A stretch of DNA of 48,724 bases. Origin: JALQUL01 sp964556425. Lineage in GTDB: Bacteria > Pseudomonadota > Gammaproteobacteria > Burkholderiales > Burkholderiaceae_C. A program made the position numbers and the translations under genes. Shown here piece after piece: positions 8,685 to 17,786 of the stretch; the first letter of the stretch is position 1; each line of letters starts with the position of its first letter. The stretch covers positions 1-48,724 of the forward strand of contig CAZKWC010000020.1 of assembly GCA_964556425.1 (NCBI GenBank), read 5' to 3'. Below the pieces are notes generated by a model, which saw nothing but the letters and a program-made list of their open reading frames with translations, did not search any database and was not told the DNA's origin.

Positions 8685-9407
8685 ATGACGAATGACTTAT
8701 CACTACATCACCGCAGACGAAACCCTAGTAATCGTGAGTTAAATGCTATTCCTTGGTTAGCAGGTTTGGAGCCTAGCGCAAGGCTACGCGCCGAAGCCGA
8801 TTTAAAAGTAGGCGATGCATTGCCCGGTGATTTAGTTTGCCGAATTGGTAAACCGGTGACTTATTGGTTTGGTGTGATTGACGGATTGCTAAAAATGAGC
8901 AATGACCGCCCCGATGGCCAAAGCATGACTTTTGTCGGCATTCCTCCAGGGGCTTGGTTTGGTGAGGGTACTGCCCTTAAAAATGAGCCTTACCGCTACA
9001 ATATCCAAGCCTTACGTAAAAGTACCGTAGCAGGATTGCCAATTGAAACTTTTCAGTGGTTACTCGATCACTCTTTAGCATTTAATCGTTTTGTGATGAA
9101 CCAAATCAACGAACGTTTAGGTCAATTTATTGTGGCACTAGAAACCGATAGACTCAATAATCCTGATTTACGAGTGGCCAGAAGCTTGGCTGCTTTCTTT
9201 AATCCAATTCTTTACCCTGGAGTGGGTGATTTATTAAGAATTACCCAACAAGAGTTGGCTTATTTGGTGGGCTTGTCACGGCAACGGGTGAATGTTGCCC
9301 TTACCCATTTACAATCACTAGGCTATATTCGTGTGGAATATGGCGGTGTTAGAGTGCTCAATTTAGAGGCTTTAGCTAAGGGTAAGGGAATTTTGTCCAG
9401 CGATTGA
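8685..9407 (+). CDS. Crp/Fnr family transcriptional regulator
   Basis: This 240-residue protein has a cyclic-nucleotide-like beta-roll (roughly residues 40-150, with WFGEGTAL), a dimer helix, and a C-terminal winged helix-turn-helix (ITQQELAYLVGLSRQRVNVALTHLQSLGYI). The cAMP-binding Arg/Ser of CRP (RAATV context) is replaced by PYRYNIQAL. There is only one cysteine in the protein, so neither cAMP binding nor an Fnr-type 4Fe-4S cluster is expected. The recognition helix carries R-Q-x-x-N instead of the R-E-x-x-x-R of CRP. It is divergent from the ligase-liv operon and is the obvious candidate to control it, perhaps sensing an acyl-CoA or related ligand. That role is inference. Confidence 0.88.
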   Translation: MTNDLSLHHRRRNPSNRELNAIPWLAGLEPSARLRAEADLKVGDALPGDLVCRIGKPVTYWFGVIDGLLKMSNDRPDGQSMTFVGIPPGAWFGEGTALKNEPYRYNIQALRKSTVAGLPIETFQWLLDHSLAFNRFVMNQINERLGQFIVALETDRLNNPDLRVARSLAAFFNPILYPGVGDLLRITQQELAYLVGLSRQRVNVALTHLQSLGYIRVEYGGVRVLNLEALAKGKGILSSD

Positions 9408-9476
9408 GTCCCTGCACTCAGCAGATGTGCACAAGCGTTTTTTACACATCCAACGTATTTTCAAAAGAATTTCATT

Positions 9477-10841
9477 ATGGCCAAATTGCCCCCCAATCCC
9501 AACCCCAACTACAATCGTTTTTCTGACCGTCAACCGTCAGATAATCAAAATCGCGGGCCATCGGAGCGGCGAAATCCCACTCATTATGAGCCCAGAACAA
9601 GAAACACCGACTCGGGATTTGAGCCCACTCGTTTTGCACCAAGCCCCTTAAGTGGTCAATCACCTTCATCGACTCAGCCAACACGTTCTAACACGAACAA
9701 TCGACCGCGTGATTTTGATGCCAATTCAAGACCACCGTTCGCTGCAGCTGGCCGATCGAATTTTGACAATGGTGAGGGTAAAAATGCTCGTCCTAGACAA
9801 GACAATAGGCTTCAAGATAGATCGTATCCAAATAACACATCTAGTCTTAGTCTTAGTCTTAGTCCTAGTCCTGGTACTGGCTACACCAGTCGTGACTCCA
9901 ACTATCCTAGGCGAACACCGCAAGACTCTGCCTCAAGACCTACTCAGGCTAGAAATTATTCGACTCGGCCCCAGCCATCCTCTATGCCCAACGACAGGAC
10001 CAGAACGAGTACAGCAACTTATGCTCAGCCCGATCATTTCAGTCGGCCTGCGAGTAGCGACGGTCCTATCCGTTTAAACAAACGTATGTCTGAACTTGGG
10101 CTGTGCTCTCGCCGAGAAGCCGATGATTGGATTGCAAGGGGCTGGGTCAAGGTCAATGGTACTGTGGCCGTCATGGGGCAAACGGTAGTAGTTTCTGACC
10201 ATATCCAAACTCACCGAGGCGCTCAAGAAGCGCAACAAGAAAAAGTCACTATTCTTATTCATAAACCCATCTCTTATGTGAGTGGGCAAGCCGAAGACGG
10301 TTATACCCCTGCGGCGGCTTTAATTAATGCCGATACCCAATGGACTGAAGATTTAAGCCCTAGGCGATTTTCGCATCACAATTTAATGGGCCTAGCCCCT
10401 GCGGGCCGGCTTGATATTGATTCCACTGGTTTATTGGTTTTAACCCAAGATGGACGTGTGGCACGTCAAATTATTGGTGAAAACTCACATATTGAAAAAG
10501 AGTATTTAGTGAGGGTAAGCATAAGAGAAGTGGATGGGCCTTACGCTGGGCAATTAATTACTGAAAATATTCAGGCCCAATTTCCATCTCATTTATTGGC
10601 AAAACTAAGACATGGTTTAAGCCTTGACGGCCAAGCCTTAAGGCCTGCCAAAGTGGATTGGATTAACCCAGAACAATTAAAATTTGTTTTAACAGAAGGT
10701 AAAAAACGCCAAATTAGACGGATGTGTGAATTGGTGGGGCTTCATGTAGTCGGTCTTAAACGGGTACGCATTGGAAGGGTAGTTTTAGGTCATTTGCCTT
10801 TAGGGCAATGGCGTTATTTAAGCGAACAAGAAGTTTTTTAA
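9477..10841 (+). CDS. RluF-like 23S rRNA pseudouridine synthase with long disordered N-terminal extension
   Basis: The C-terminal part of this 454-residue protein is a RsuA-class pseudouridine synthase. An S4 RNA-binding domain starts near residue 198 (RLNKRMSELGLCSRREADDW). The catalytic aspartate lies in PAGRLDIDSTGLL (near residue 312), and the RQIRRMCELVG motif follows. The KRQIRRMCE and PLGQWR segments resemble E. coli RluF more than RluB. Residues 1-197 are low complexity and rich in Asn, Pro, Arg, Ser and Thr. They look disordered and RNA-binding, and include a SLSLSLSPSP run encoded by a 6-bp tandem repeat. The enzyme isomerises uridine in 23S rRNA. The exact target position cannot be read from the sequence. 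Confidence 0.88.
   Translation: MAKLPPNPNPNYNRFSDRQPSDNQNRGPSERRNPTHYEPRTRNTDSGFEPTRFAPSPLSGQSPSSTQPTRSNTNNRPRDFDANSRPPFAAAGRSNFDNGEGKNARPRQDNRLQDRSYPNNTSSLSLSLSPSPGTGYTSRDSNYPRRTPQDSASRPTQARNYSTRPQPSSMPNDRTRTSTATYAQPDHFSRPASSDGPIRLNKRMSELGLCSRREADDWIARGWVKVNGTVAVMGQTVVVSDHIQTHRGAQEAQQEKVTILIHKPISYVSGQAEDGYTPAAALINADTQWTEDLSPRRFSHHNLMGLAPAGRLDIDSTGLLVLTQDGRVARQIIGENSHIEKEYLVRVSIREVDGPYAGQLITENIQAQFPSHLLAKLRHGLSLDGQALRPAKVDWINPEQLKFVLTEGKKRQIRRMCELVGLHVVGLKRVRIGRVVLGHLPLGQWRYLSEQEVF
9841..9870 (+). repeat. Hexanucleotide tandem repeat within the pseudouridine synthase gene
   Basis: Five tandem copies of YTAGTC (CTAGTC, three TTAGTC, CTAGTC) encode alternating Ser-Leu and Ser-Pro. The unit is six bases, so copy-number change would alter protein length without shifting the frame. 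Confidence 0.8.
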
Positions 10842-10856
10842 ATATCTCTCAAAATA

Positions 10857-10888
10857 AAAAAGCCATACTAAATTTAGTATGGCTTTTT
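10857..10888. terminator. Bidirectional intrinsic terminator
   Basis: A perfect 24-bp palindrome, AGCCATACTAAATTTAGTATGGCT (10861-10884), is flanked by A-runs on the left and T-runs on the right. It can end transcription both of the pseudouridine synthase gene (plus) and of the pilus operon (minus), which converge here. Confidence 0.88.
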
Positions 10889-10913
10889 ATTGATAAATGA
10901 TTTATTAAAGCGA

Positions 10914-11375
10914 CTACCAACACCTCTGATTTAATGTACTAACTTCGGCATCTGAATAAGCTCTTTTTTGACCAAAATTATCTAATGTAAAACTAACACA
11001 CCCTAAACGATTCTCACCAGTTAACTGTCCCCCAATAGCGGTTGCTACCAACAAAAAACTGTTGGCTGTAGGAGGAGTAACAGTAGAGTAGCCAATTACA
11101 TGGGTTTGATTGGCACCACATTCTGGGGCACAGGTCATGGCAGCAGGTAGCGCTAGTGGCGTAGTTGACGTCGAGCTGGCTAAATAAGTATTTTGCGTCG
11201 AATAATTTCGCTCCAAAAACTGCGCTGCAGTAACCAAAGCGCGTTTAGCCTCGGCTCTTCTTGATTTAATCACATAATCATTGTAAGCAGGATAAGCGAT
11301 AGCAACCAAAATAGCCACGATTGCCAACGCGATCATGAGTTCAATCAAGGTAAAACCTTTTTGAATTTGTTTCAT
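10914..11375 (-). CDS. pilE: Type IV minor pilin PilE
   Basis: This 153-residue prepilin has a short basic leader MKQIQKG followed by FTLIELMIALAIVAILVAIAYPAY, the type III signal and hydrophobic N-terminal helix, with Glu5 present. The following YVIKSRRAEAKRAL stretch is typical of PilE. Four later cysteines could form disulfides, including one pair near the C-terminus that would close a D-region loop. PilD would cleave after the leader glycine. It is the last gene of the fimT-pilVWXY1E operon and lies 17 bp after pilY1. It probably helps prime pilus assembly as part of the tip complex. Whether it is also the major pilin is unlikely given its place beside pilY1. Confidence 0.9.
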   Translation of the reverse strand: MKQIQKGFTLIELMIALAIVAILVAIAYPAYNDYVIKSRRAEAKRALVTAAQFLERNYSTQNTYLASSTSTTPLALPAAMTCAPECGANQTHVIGYSTVTPPTANSFLLVATAIGGQLTGENRLGCVSFTLDNFGQKRAYSDAEVSTLNQRCW

Positions 11376-11392
11376 TTTAAACCCTTAACCAA

Positions 11393-14300
11393 TCAACGAT
11401 TATCAAGCTCTTGCCAATTGATTCGGCGTGGTGCATTTAGCAAACTACCAATCAACTCTCTTTTGCCACTCGGGCTGACTGTCGATTCGGTGGTAGAGCC
11501 TGAACTTTTTGTAATTTGTACATTACCCATCATACCTTCGCTTGCTTCACCACCCGGGTAATTCTTTTTGCCGCCAAAATCAACAAGGTCAGCACTATTA
11601 ATTACCCCGTCGTTATTAGTATCAAAACTACGTTTAGTCGCAGTCCCAGATGTAGCCACTAAGTTATAGGTGTAACCACCTCTTGCAGTACAAGTAGTGC
11701 CATTGCTGCTTGGAGGCGCTAAACTGAAAAACAACATAGAACCACCTGGGCGATACTTAGGATTGGCCACTACCATTTCACCTGGACGCAATTTAAAAAA
11801 CCAACCATTTTTATTGCCATTCTCACCTGCACCATAATTAACTGGTGTAGTACTTACCACCACTTTGTTGTCAATTGTGGCAAGGATTTTTTGCTCCACT
11901 AAAGTAGAAACATTAACCGTGGAAAGATTATTTTTATCTAATACACCATAAACAGTATGTTGACCGGGGTTAAAGTCGTAAATTAAAGGGCTTACTGATG
12001 GTTTGCCGGTTGCAAAATTTACCATATAACATTTGGTACAACTTACATCAGTTGGTTCAAATCGTTTGGCTAATGGTGCACTTACTATAGGGGCATTAGC
12101 AGAAAACAGCTTGTTAACAATTGATTTTGATGCATCAAAATTATCTAAGGTCACCTCACTTAGTGTTTTAGTGTCTTTGATATTAATAGCCCATAAATTA
12201 CCCAATAAATCACCAACATACACTAAATCAGCGGTGCCATTGGCATCTACATCGATCACTCTTGGTGTGGCTAATCCATTATTCACTCCGGGTAAAACCA
12301 ATTTATCGTAGCCCCCAGTGGCATCTAAATAAACCACAAACAAAGCGGCTCTGGCATTACGACTTTCAATACCATTACCTATAATAACAGCCGGACGATT
12401 CACACCACTACGTTTCACTTGAACGATTTGTGTGGAATAGTTGGTATCATCGACCGCTGGTTGAGCAACGATATAACCCATGTCTGAGTCATCATTTTGA
12501 GTAAACTCACGAATCACTAAATCATCAGTTGACTCTGTAACTGTGTCAGCTTTAGTCACATTTAACGCAGCAAAGCCTTGAGCTCCACGGCCAAAAGTGT
12601 TCACCAATACAGTTGCAAAACCTGTATCTAACTTCACATCCGCAATCATGGGAGTGTTATCGTTAAAATAAGGTTTACTACGCAAGGCGGTATTACTGTT
12701 GTCGGTATAACGTACCATTTCGTTCAGAATACGTTTAGGTAAGTAGCCAAACTGATGAGTCAAGACAACGGTAGCATCATTATCCACTACCTTAAAGCCA
12801 TGTACAAAGCCATCATTAGCCGCTAAAAATACCATTCCATTTTTACGAGTAGGTGTTTTAACAAACTCAGCATAACCAGGTTGTTGTAACTCAGAATAAC
12901 CCATTAAACCTCGAGGTGGTAAATAAAGAGTGCCTGAACCCACCACCATACCTAATTTTCTAGACTCAACACTTCTAACCCTTAAACCTGTGCTACCGCC
13001 TTCATCTACATTGCTGCCTCTTAAATAATTGAGTCTGGCCTCGCCTTTACCATCCACAAATCCAGATAGTTTTTTATTCAACTTAGCTTTAAGATCATCA
13101 CTCAAATTATTCCAAGACATATCAACCGATTTACCATCTGGTCTTTGTGTTAACAAAACTCTGGCGCCCGCATCTATCATTGCTTCACTAGCTCTCGCTA
13201 AGGTAGGACCAGGTAAACCCGTGCTTGTATTTAACCTAGACACCAACATTTCACCCGACAAGGTTTTTTCATCAAATCGTGCATGAAATACCAAAGGCTT
13301 ATCTTCATTTCTGATGGACGAAACAGCTGATGCAATATTAAAACCGTCTAACAATACCGACAAAGATAAACCTTTACCATTAATAGCCTTTGAATAATTA
13401 GAAGTAGCATTACCTACTAAACCGCTACTACCAAACCAATCCGCTGTGACTAAACAAGTACTAGAAGTCGGTTTAGTGCTCACACAAAACTCATGCTCAG
13501 GGCCCTCCCAAACAATGTCCGCAGCAATAGCTGTTTCATTAGAGGTTTGCCCACCTAATGTTAACTCTACTTTTATTTCTGGGTGAGTATCGTAATTAAT
13601 GTCAGCAATACTCACCGTTCTCTCACCAGCTTCAATTGTTTTGGTCGCAATAAGTGCTGTAGTGTTTAAATTGTAAACTTTGGCAGTTACTTTAATACCT
13701 GCATTAGCACTTAAAGCAATGGCACGCCACTTCGGTTTAGGTGGTGATGCAATACTTGATGCATGACATTTATAAGCTGTAATTGGCTTTGAAATAAGTG
13801 TCATAGGAGGATTAGGAGAACCCGAGCATTTATCGGCACCCATAGCATCAAAGCTATAAGAAAAACCTGAGTTCGAATTAGTCCATAAGCAATCTAGTCG
13901 CTCTGGGTCATTAGTAATGGTGTAGTTTTCTTTGCCACCTGTAACTGTTTTGGGGAAATTAGGACATTTGGCACCCAATGCAAAATCAAAACATTGAACA
14001 TAGTCTTTTTCATCAAAACTAAAAACCCTAGACTTGTAATTAAACTCTCTAACTGTTGCATCCCATTTTGTTACCGAAAATGGTTTAGCGTTACTCATTA
14101 ACGCTTGTGTTGAGGTTAATGTATAAGGAGCTCCAGTTTCAGTAAAACATTTACGAGTTTGCATATTGCTGTTATTACCCCCGCCATAACCAACACACGC
14201 AGCAATAGGCTTACCATCGGCATTTAAAACCAAACGGGGACCATACATTGAAGATCGTTGCTCTATTCCAGTTACTGGCCAAGCACCACTACAAGCATCA

Positions 14301-15439
14301 CCAGACACTGTATTAATACAATACATTTCTTTATTAAGGGTCACCAAAATTTTATCTTCCATGACTGTCGAACTTACATGGTAGAGATATTTATTCGTAC
14401 CGGTAAAAGAGTTCATTTTATTAAGCATGGCTTGTGGTATTTTGTAAGGACCTGGCTTACTTAATACACAAGGAGCTTTAGTTTGAGCATCTACGCAACC
14501 TAAATTGCCAAGATGCGATATTGAAAATAGCTTACTACCAACTGCTGACAAAGCGTTGTAACGCTGAAAACCTGGACCATCTACCCAAGCCTTACCCGTT
14601 GGATACAAATGGGCATCAGTATTAGCGCAAGCACCTGTTGTATTAAATTTATGACAAGCTTGATTTTTTTCAACCTCAATAAATCCACAATCAGCTAATA
14701 AATTTAAATTAAAACAAGCAAAACCATTATGAAGAAAATTATCCTGAGTGTAATAAGTAGTAACAAACCATAACTCACCAGTTTCGCGATTCAAAACCGA
14801 CATTGGCTCAAGCACCGTTTTATAAAACCTAGCGGGAGTATCTAGCGACTTACCACCTTCCCAACCCACGCAAGTTTGAGCCGTCACTGCATCAAAACAT
14901 TTTAACGGCTTACCAGACTGATGATGGTTAACAATATACAACTTACCTTGATAAGAAATCACTTCAAAACCGTCACCTCCTCCCGTAAATTGCACGCTTG
15001 GCTTAGGCGGTGAGGTAAGAACACTTTCTTTAGGCTTATAAGTAAATTTAACCCCCTCAATTAAGGCGCCTTGTGCGGGCTCTGCAGTTGTCCAACCACC
15101 ATTCACTTTATACACAGTGGTGTAGCCATACATGGCATAAGTCTTACCCGCCTCATAAGGTTGTCCACTTGGAAATAATATGGTGTGCTCTTTCCATTGC
15201 GGATAATCAATTACTGGTGCTGAATAAACACCCGCCCATTGAATCGTATCACCCGCACGAAAAGAAGTTGGACTACCAATAGTGTCGTTAGAGCCGTGTG
15301 TCACCACAGCCTGAAATGTACTGTAGCCCACTGTTTCGGTTGCTCCATCTGCCAATGCGCTAATTGACAAACTAGAACCCAACACTAGGGCGCATAGTGT
15401 TTTAATTATTGAATGTGTTTTAAATATTTTTTTAAACAT
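11393..15439 (-). CDS. pilY1: Type IV pilus tip adhesin PilY1
   Basis: This 1348-residue exported protein has a signal peptide ending near SALA-D (residues 28-31). The C-terminal third (about 860-1230) matches the PilY1 beta-propeller: GMVFLAANDGFVHGF opens it, and an Asp-rich calcium loop DVDANGTADLVYVGD lies at about 1063-1077. A second calcium-type loop, DTNNDGVINSAD, lies at about 1273-1284. The N-terminal half is unusual. A possible carbohydrate-binding-like segment (WAGVYSAPVIDYPQW, about 68-82) precedes repeated units carrying C-x8-C pairs at 181/190, 242/251, 315/324, 374/383 and 483/492. A good ribosome site (AAGGAG) precedes the ATG. It sits at the pilus tip with the minor pilins and mediates surface binding and sensing. 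Confidence 0.9.
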   Translation of the reverse strand: MFKKIFKTHSIIKTLCALVLGSSLSISALADGATETVGYSTFQAVVTHGSNDTIGSPTSFRAGDTIQWAGVYSAPVIDYPQWKEHTILFPSGQPYEAGKTYAMYGYTTVYKVNGGWTTAEPAQGALIEGVKFTYKPKESVLTSPPKPSVQFTGGGDGFEVISYQGKLYIVNHHQSGKPLKCFDAVTAQTCVGWEGGKSLDTPARFYKTVLEPMSVLNRETGELWFVTTYYTQDNFLHNGFACFNLNLLADCGFIEVEKNQACHKFNTTGACANTDAHLYPTGKAWVDGPGFQRYNALSAVGSKLFSISHLGNLGCVDAQTKAPCVLSKPGPYKIPQAMLNKMNSFTGTNKYLYHVSSTVMEDKILVTLNKEMYCINTVSGDACSGAWPVTGIEQRSSMYGPRLVLNADGKPIAACVGYGGGNNSNMQTRKCFTETGAPYTLTSTQALMSNAKPFSVTKWDATVREFNYKSRVFSFDEKDYVQCFDFALGAKCPNFPKTVTGGKENYTITNDPERLDCLWTNSNSGFSYSFDAMGADKCSGSPNPPMTLISKPITAYKCHASSIASPPKPKWRAIALSANAGIKVTAKVYNLNTTALIATKTIEAGERTVSIADINYDTHPEIKVELTLGGQTSNETAIAADIVWEGPEHEFCVSTKPTSSTCLVTADWFGSSGLVGNATSNYSKAINGKGLSLSVLLDGFNIASAVSSIRNEDKPLVFHARFDEKTLSGEMLVSRLNTSTGLPGPTLARASEAMIDAGARVLLTQRPDGKSVDMSWNNLSDDLKAKLNKKLSGFVDGKGEARLNYLRGSNVDEGGSTGLRVRSVESRKLGMVVGSGTLYLPPRGLMGYSELQQPGYAEFVKTPTRKNGMVFLAANDGFVHGFKVVDNDATVVLTHQFGYLPKRILNEMVRYTDNSNTALRSKPYFNDNTPMIADVKLDTGFATVLVNTFGRGAQGFAALNVTKADTVTESTDDLVIREFTQNDDSDMGYIVAQPAVDDTNYSTQIVQVKRSGVNRPAVIIGNGIESRNARAALFVVYLDATGGYDKLVLPGVNNGLATPRVIDVDANGTADLVYVGDLLGNLWAINIKDTKTLSEVTLDNFDASKSIVNKLFSANAPIVSAPLAKRFEPTDVSCTKCYMVNFATGKPSVSPLIYDFNPGQHTVYGVLDKNNLSTVNVSTLVEQKILATIDNKVVVSTTPVNYGAGENGNKNGWFFKLRPGEMVVANPKYRPGGSMLFFSLAPPSSNGTTCTARGGYTYNLVATSGTATKRSFDTNNDGVINSADLVDFGGKKNYPGGEASEGMMGNVQITKSSGSTTESTVSPSGKRELIGSLLNAPRRINWQELDNR

Positions 15440-15450
15440 CTTTCGACTCC

Positions 15451-16176
15451 TTATGGTCGGTAAGTTTGTTGCAAAGTAACTTCTGTGGTGCCGTTACGAC
15501 CCCAACCTTTTGCAGTGATACGAAATAACAAATTTTTCTCTGAATCAATAAAACCTTCTATTAAATAGCGTGGTTGCTGAAAAACAATTGGAATAGCCTG
15601 TGTGCCGGTATAACGGCCTAATTGCACAGTATTGCTAGAGCTAGTTGACCAATTTTGTCTATCCAGCCAAGGTTTAGGATTCGCTGTACCGCCTGGGGTG
15701 TCAGTACGACCAGCCCATAAACCATCGGTCCCAGCCGCATCAAAACCTAATAACAAACGATCAATTTTTAAGCTACTACCTGGAATACAGGTAGAGCGAC
15801 ACAAATTAGAGCTAGCGGCGCTAGAGGTGGCACTCGCTGCTTGAGCAGTGCTAGCAACATTATTTAGCACTACACCGTCTTTTTCGCAGGCTTTAACTGT
15901 TGGCGCACCTATCGCATTGGTAGAAAGTTGCTGACATTGCAAATCATATTCAGCATCGCGAAGTGCAATTTCTGCAGCTTGTGTCGCTAACTGCCTATCG
16001 GCTTGAGCTCTTGCATTACGTTCATCAAAACTAGCTTGTTGATAGACCGCCAATGCCACAATGCTAAGCACTAACACCAAAATTACCGTCACAAATAATG
16101 TGGCACCCTTTTGGCGATTTTGCACTTGTTTTTTTTGCATATCGCAATACAAATTAAGAGTTAAATTTTTATACAT
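15451..16176 (-). CDS. pilX: Type IV pilus minor pilin PilX
   Basis: This 241-residue protein carries the PilX-type leader and helix QKGATLFVTVILVLVLSIVALAVYQQ, followed by ERNARAQADRQLATQAAEIALRDAEYDL, the classic PilX segment. Glu5 is absent, as is usual for PilX and GspK-like capping pilins. The upstream ATG at 16176 gives a 24-residue leader. An ATG at 16140 would give a more typical 12-residue leader (MQKKQVQNRQKG), and neither has a strong ribosome site. It starts 3 bp after pilW and is followed by pilY1, whose export and tip placement it supports. Confidence 0.88.
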   Translation of the reverse strand: MYKNLTLNLYCDMQKKQVQNRQKGATLFVTVILVLVLSIVALAVYQQASFDERNARAQADRQLATQAAEIALRDAEYDLQCQQLSTNAIGAPTVKACEKDGVVLNNVASTAQAASATSSAASSNLCRSTCIPGSSLKIDRLLLGFDAAGTDGLWAGRTDTPGGTANPKPWLDRQNWSTSSSNTVQLGRYTGTQAIPIVFQQPRYLIEGFIDSEKNLLFRITAKGWGRNGTTEVTLQQTYRP

Positions 16177-16179
16177 TTT

Positions 16180-17100
16180 TTAACCCATTGAATTTCTTAA
16201 AGAAACTACTGATCTAAAAGTTTTGCGCATCCTAGAATCAGTGGTTTGAATATTAATACCATTACAATTATTGCTTACACTTGGGTTATTGTCAGTGCCT
16301 GGGGCGCCCACCATTACCAAGCATAAATCGACCTGCACCACTAAATTCCATGCATTTTTTGCTTGTACTTGTGCAGCTGTTAATAATTGCACACGTCTAT
16401 CGATTGCACCATCGGCAACACCATATAACACTCGAAACTGTTCTACGTTAGCTGCAATTTGCCTAGCAGTGGAACTACCATTACCAATACACATTAATTG
16501 ATTTTGGCTATTCACAAAATATCGATTGACTACAAAATCAGTACCCGTAGGTGGCTTAGCACCGTTGCAATCAGCAGAACCTGATCCAGAATTGACGTTA
16601 TCGGTTACGCTTGGAGACAAATCAGAAGAGTTAGCAGGGGTGTTAGTTTGATAAGCGATAGCTAAAGCGCTACTCATGCCTCCTGCTGCACAGCCATAGT
16701 CGGCACTAAAAGTACTATTATCACAACCAAAAATGGCTGTGTTTGAACCTGTCACATTTTTATAGCGCAAACCAAAAGCATCTCTTTTAGTTTCGTCTGA
16801 ACGTTCAATAACAGAATTGACTGCATCATCAAAGGTTTCTCTAAAACGACCTGTTCCTGAAAACACATCAACATAACCTGTTCGCTGAATACCTCGGGTG
16901 AGTTTGGTAGCAGCAAAGGCACCATCTTCTAATAAGCGTGCACCTACATCGTGTGTTCGTCCAATAGAAGTAGCGGCCAAAAACACGGCTGTTGCAGCAC
17001 CAATAATAATTAAACTAATTACCATTCCCACCATTAACTCAATAAGGGTCATGCCTGATTGACGATGCTGAGGGGAATAAATTTTATAAGGGTAAGACAT
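16180..17100 (-). CDS. pilW: Type IV pilus minor pilin PilW
   Basis: This 306-residue prepilin has leader SPQHRQSG followed by MTLIELMVGMVISLIIIGAATAVFL, with Glu5 in place. The helix continues into GRTHDVGARLLEDGAFAATKLTRGIQRTGY, which is characteristic of PilW. Several cysteines in the globular part may form disulfides. It lies between pilV (20 bp upstream) and pilX in the usual operon order. It is an inner-membrane-anchored minor pilin of the priming and tip complex. Confidence 0.9.
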   Translation of the reverse strand: MSYPYKIYSPQHRQSGMTLIELMVGMVISLIIIGAATAVFLAATSIGRTHDVGARLLEDGAFAATKLTRGIQRTGYVDVFSGTGRFRETFDDAVNSVIERSDETKRDAFGLRYKNVTGSNTAIFGCDNSTFSADYGCAAGGMSSALAIAYQTNTPANSSDLSPSVTDNVNSGSGSADCNGAKPPTGTDFVVNRYFVNSQNQLMCIGNGSSTARQIAANVEQFRVLYGVADGAIDRRVQLLTAAQVQAKNAWNLVVQVDLCLVMVGAPGTDNNPSVSNNCNGINIQTTDSRMRKTFRSVVSLRNSMG

Positions 17101-17120
17101 AATTTATACTGAATAATTGT

Positions 17121-17786
17121 CTAAGGTCTAAATGCCACAGTAATACAACGTACTGTCTTGGGTGTTGTCTCTGTCAGGATACCTGTTGGGCAATTGACCG
17201 AATCTTTTTGGGTTGCACTATTTTCAGCAGTAGAAGTCGCTTTGTCATTCCACATAATTACTACTTGCCTTGATGTCACATCATCTTTATCTAGCTGTGT
17301 TATTCTGCCTGCGCCGCCTGGCAACTCTGTGTTTATTCTTCCCAACCATGCATTTATATCGCTCTTTGCCAAGGCACCAGATGCAGAACAATCTACCCCT
17401 ACCTCATTGCAATTTACCGAGCTAGAGGAGGAACTACCCCCATCATCATCATCATCGCCACCGGAGCCAGAATTATTGTTTTTTGTGTATGCGACAGCCT
17501 GCTCATAGCTTGTTAAATTGGGGGTAATGTAGTTATCGGTACTTAGTGCCAAATCATCTTTATTGGCACGCATGCGCTCTGTAATATCGTTAACCAAAAT
17601 AGAGGCAACACTATAACTTTGTGAATTTTTTTGTTGTCCGGTGCTTGCCAATAACAAACCAGCAATACCCAATAAACCAAAAGATAAAATAACTAAAGAC
17701 ACCATCGCCTCAATAAGGGTATTACCTTTTTGATATTGGTTTTTCTTATTGTCTGATTGCTTAATTTTATATACCATTATTGACAA
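17121..17786 (-). CDS. pilV: Type IV pilus minor pilin PilV
   Basis: This 221-residue protein has the prepilin motif QKGNTLIEAMVSLVILSFGLLGIAGLLL with Glu5, then SYSVASILVNDITERMRANKD, typical of PilV. A low-complexity stretch near residues 105-125 reads SGSGGDDDDDGG followed by six serines. It is encoded by GAT repeats (17441-17457 on the plus strand read CAT repeats). Its start overlaps the end of fimT by 10 bp, so translation is probably coupled. An internal Met4 is an alternative start. Confidence 0.9.
   Translation of the reverse strand: MSIMVYKIKQSDNKKNQYQKGNTLIEAMVSLVILSFGLLGIAGLLLASTGQQKNSQSYSVASILVNDITERMRANKDDLALSTDNYITPNLTSYEQAVAYTKNNNSGSGGDDDDDGGSSSSSSVNCNEVGVDCSASGALAKSDINAWLGRINTELPGGAGRITQLDKDDVTSRQVVIMWNDKATSTAENSATQKDSVNCPTGILTETTPKTVRCITVAFRP

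Noticed and set aside
9652..10077. Open frame of 141 codons on the plus strand inside the pseudouridine synthase gene
   Set aside because: It overlaps the disordered extension in another frame, its LVLVLVLVL run is the same hexamer repeat read out of frame, and no ribosome site is visible.
17121..17786. Phase-variable pilV through its trinucleotide repeat
   Set aside because: Repeat units are three bases, so copy change cannot switch the frame on and off.
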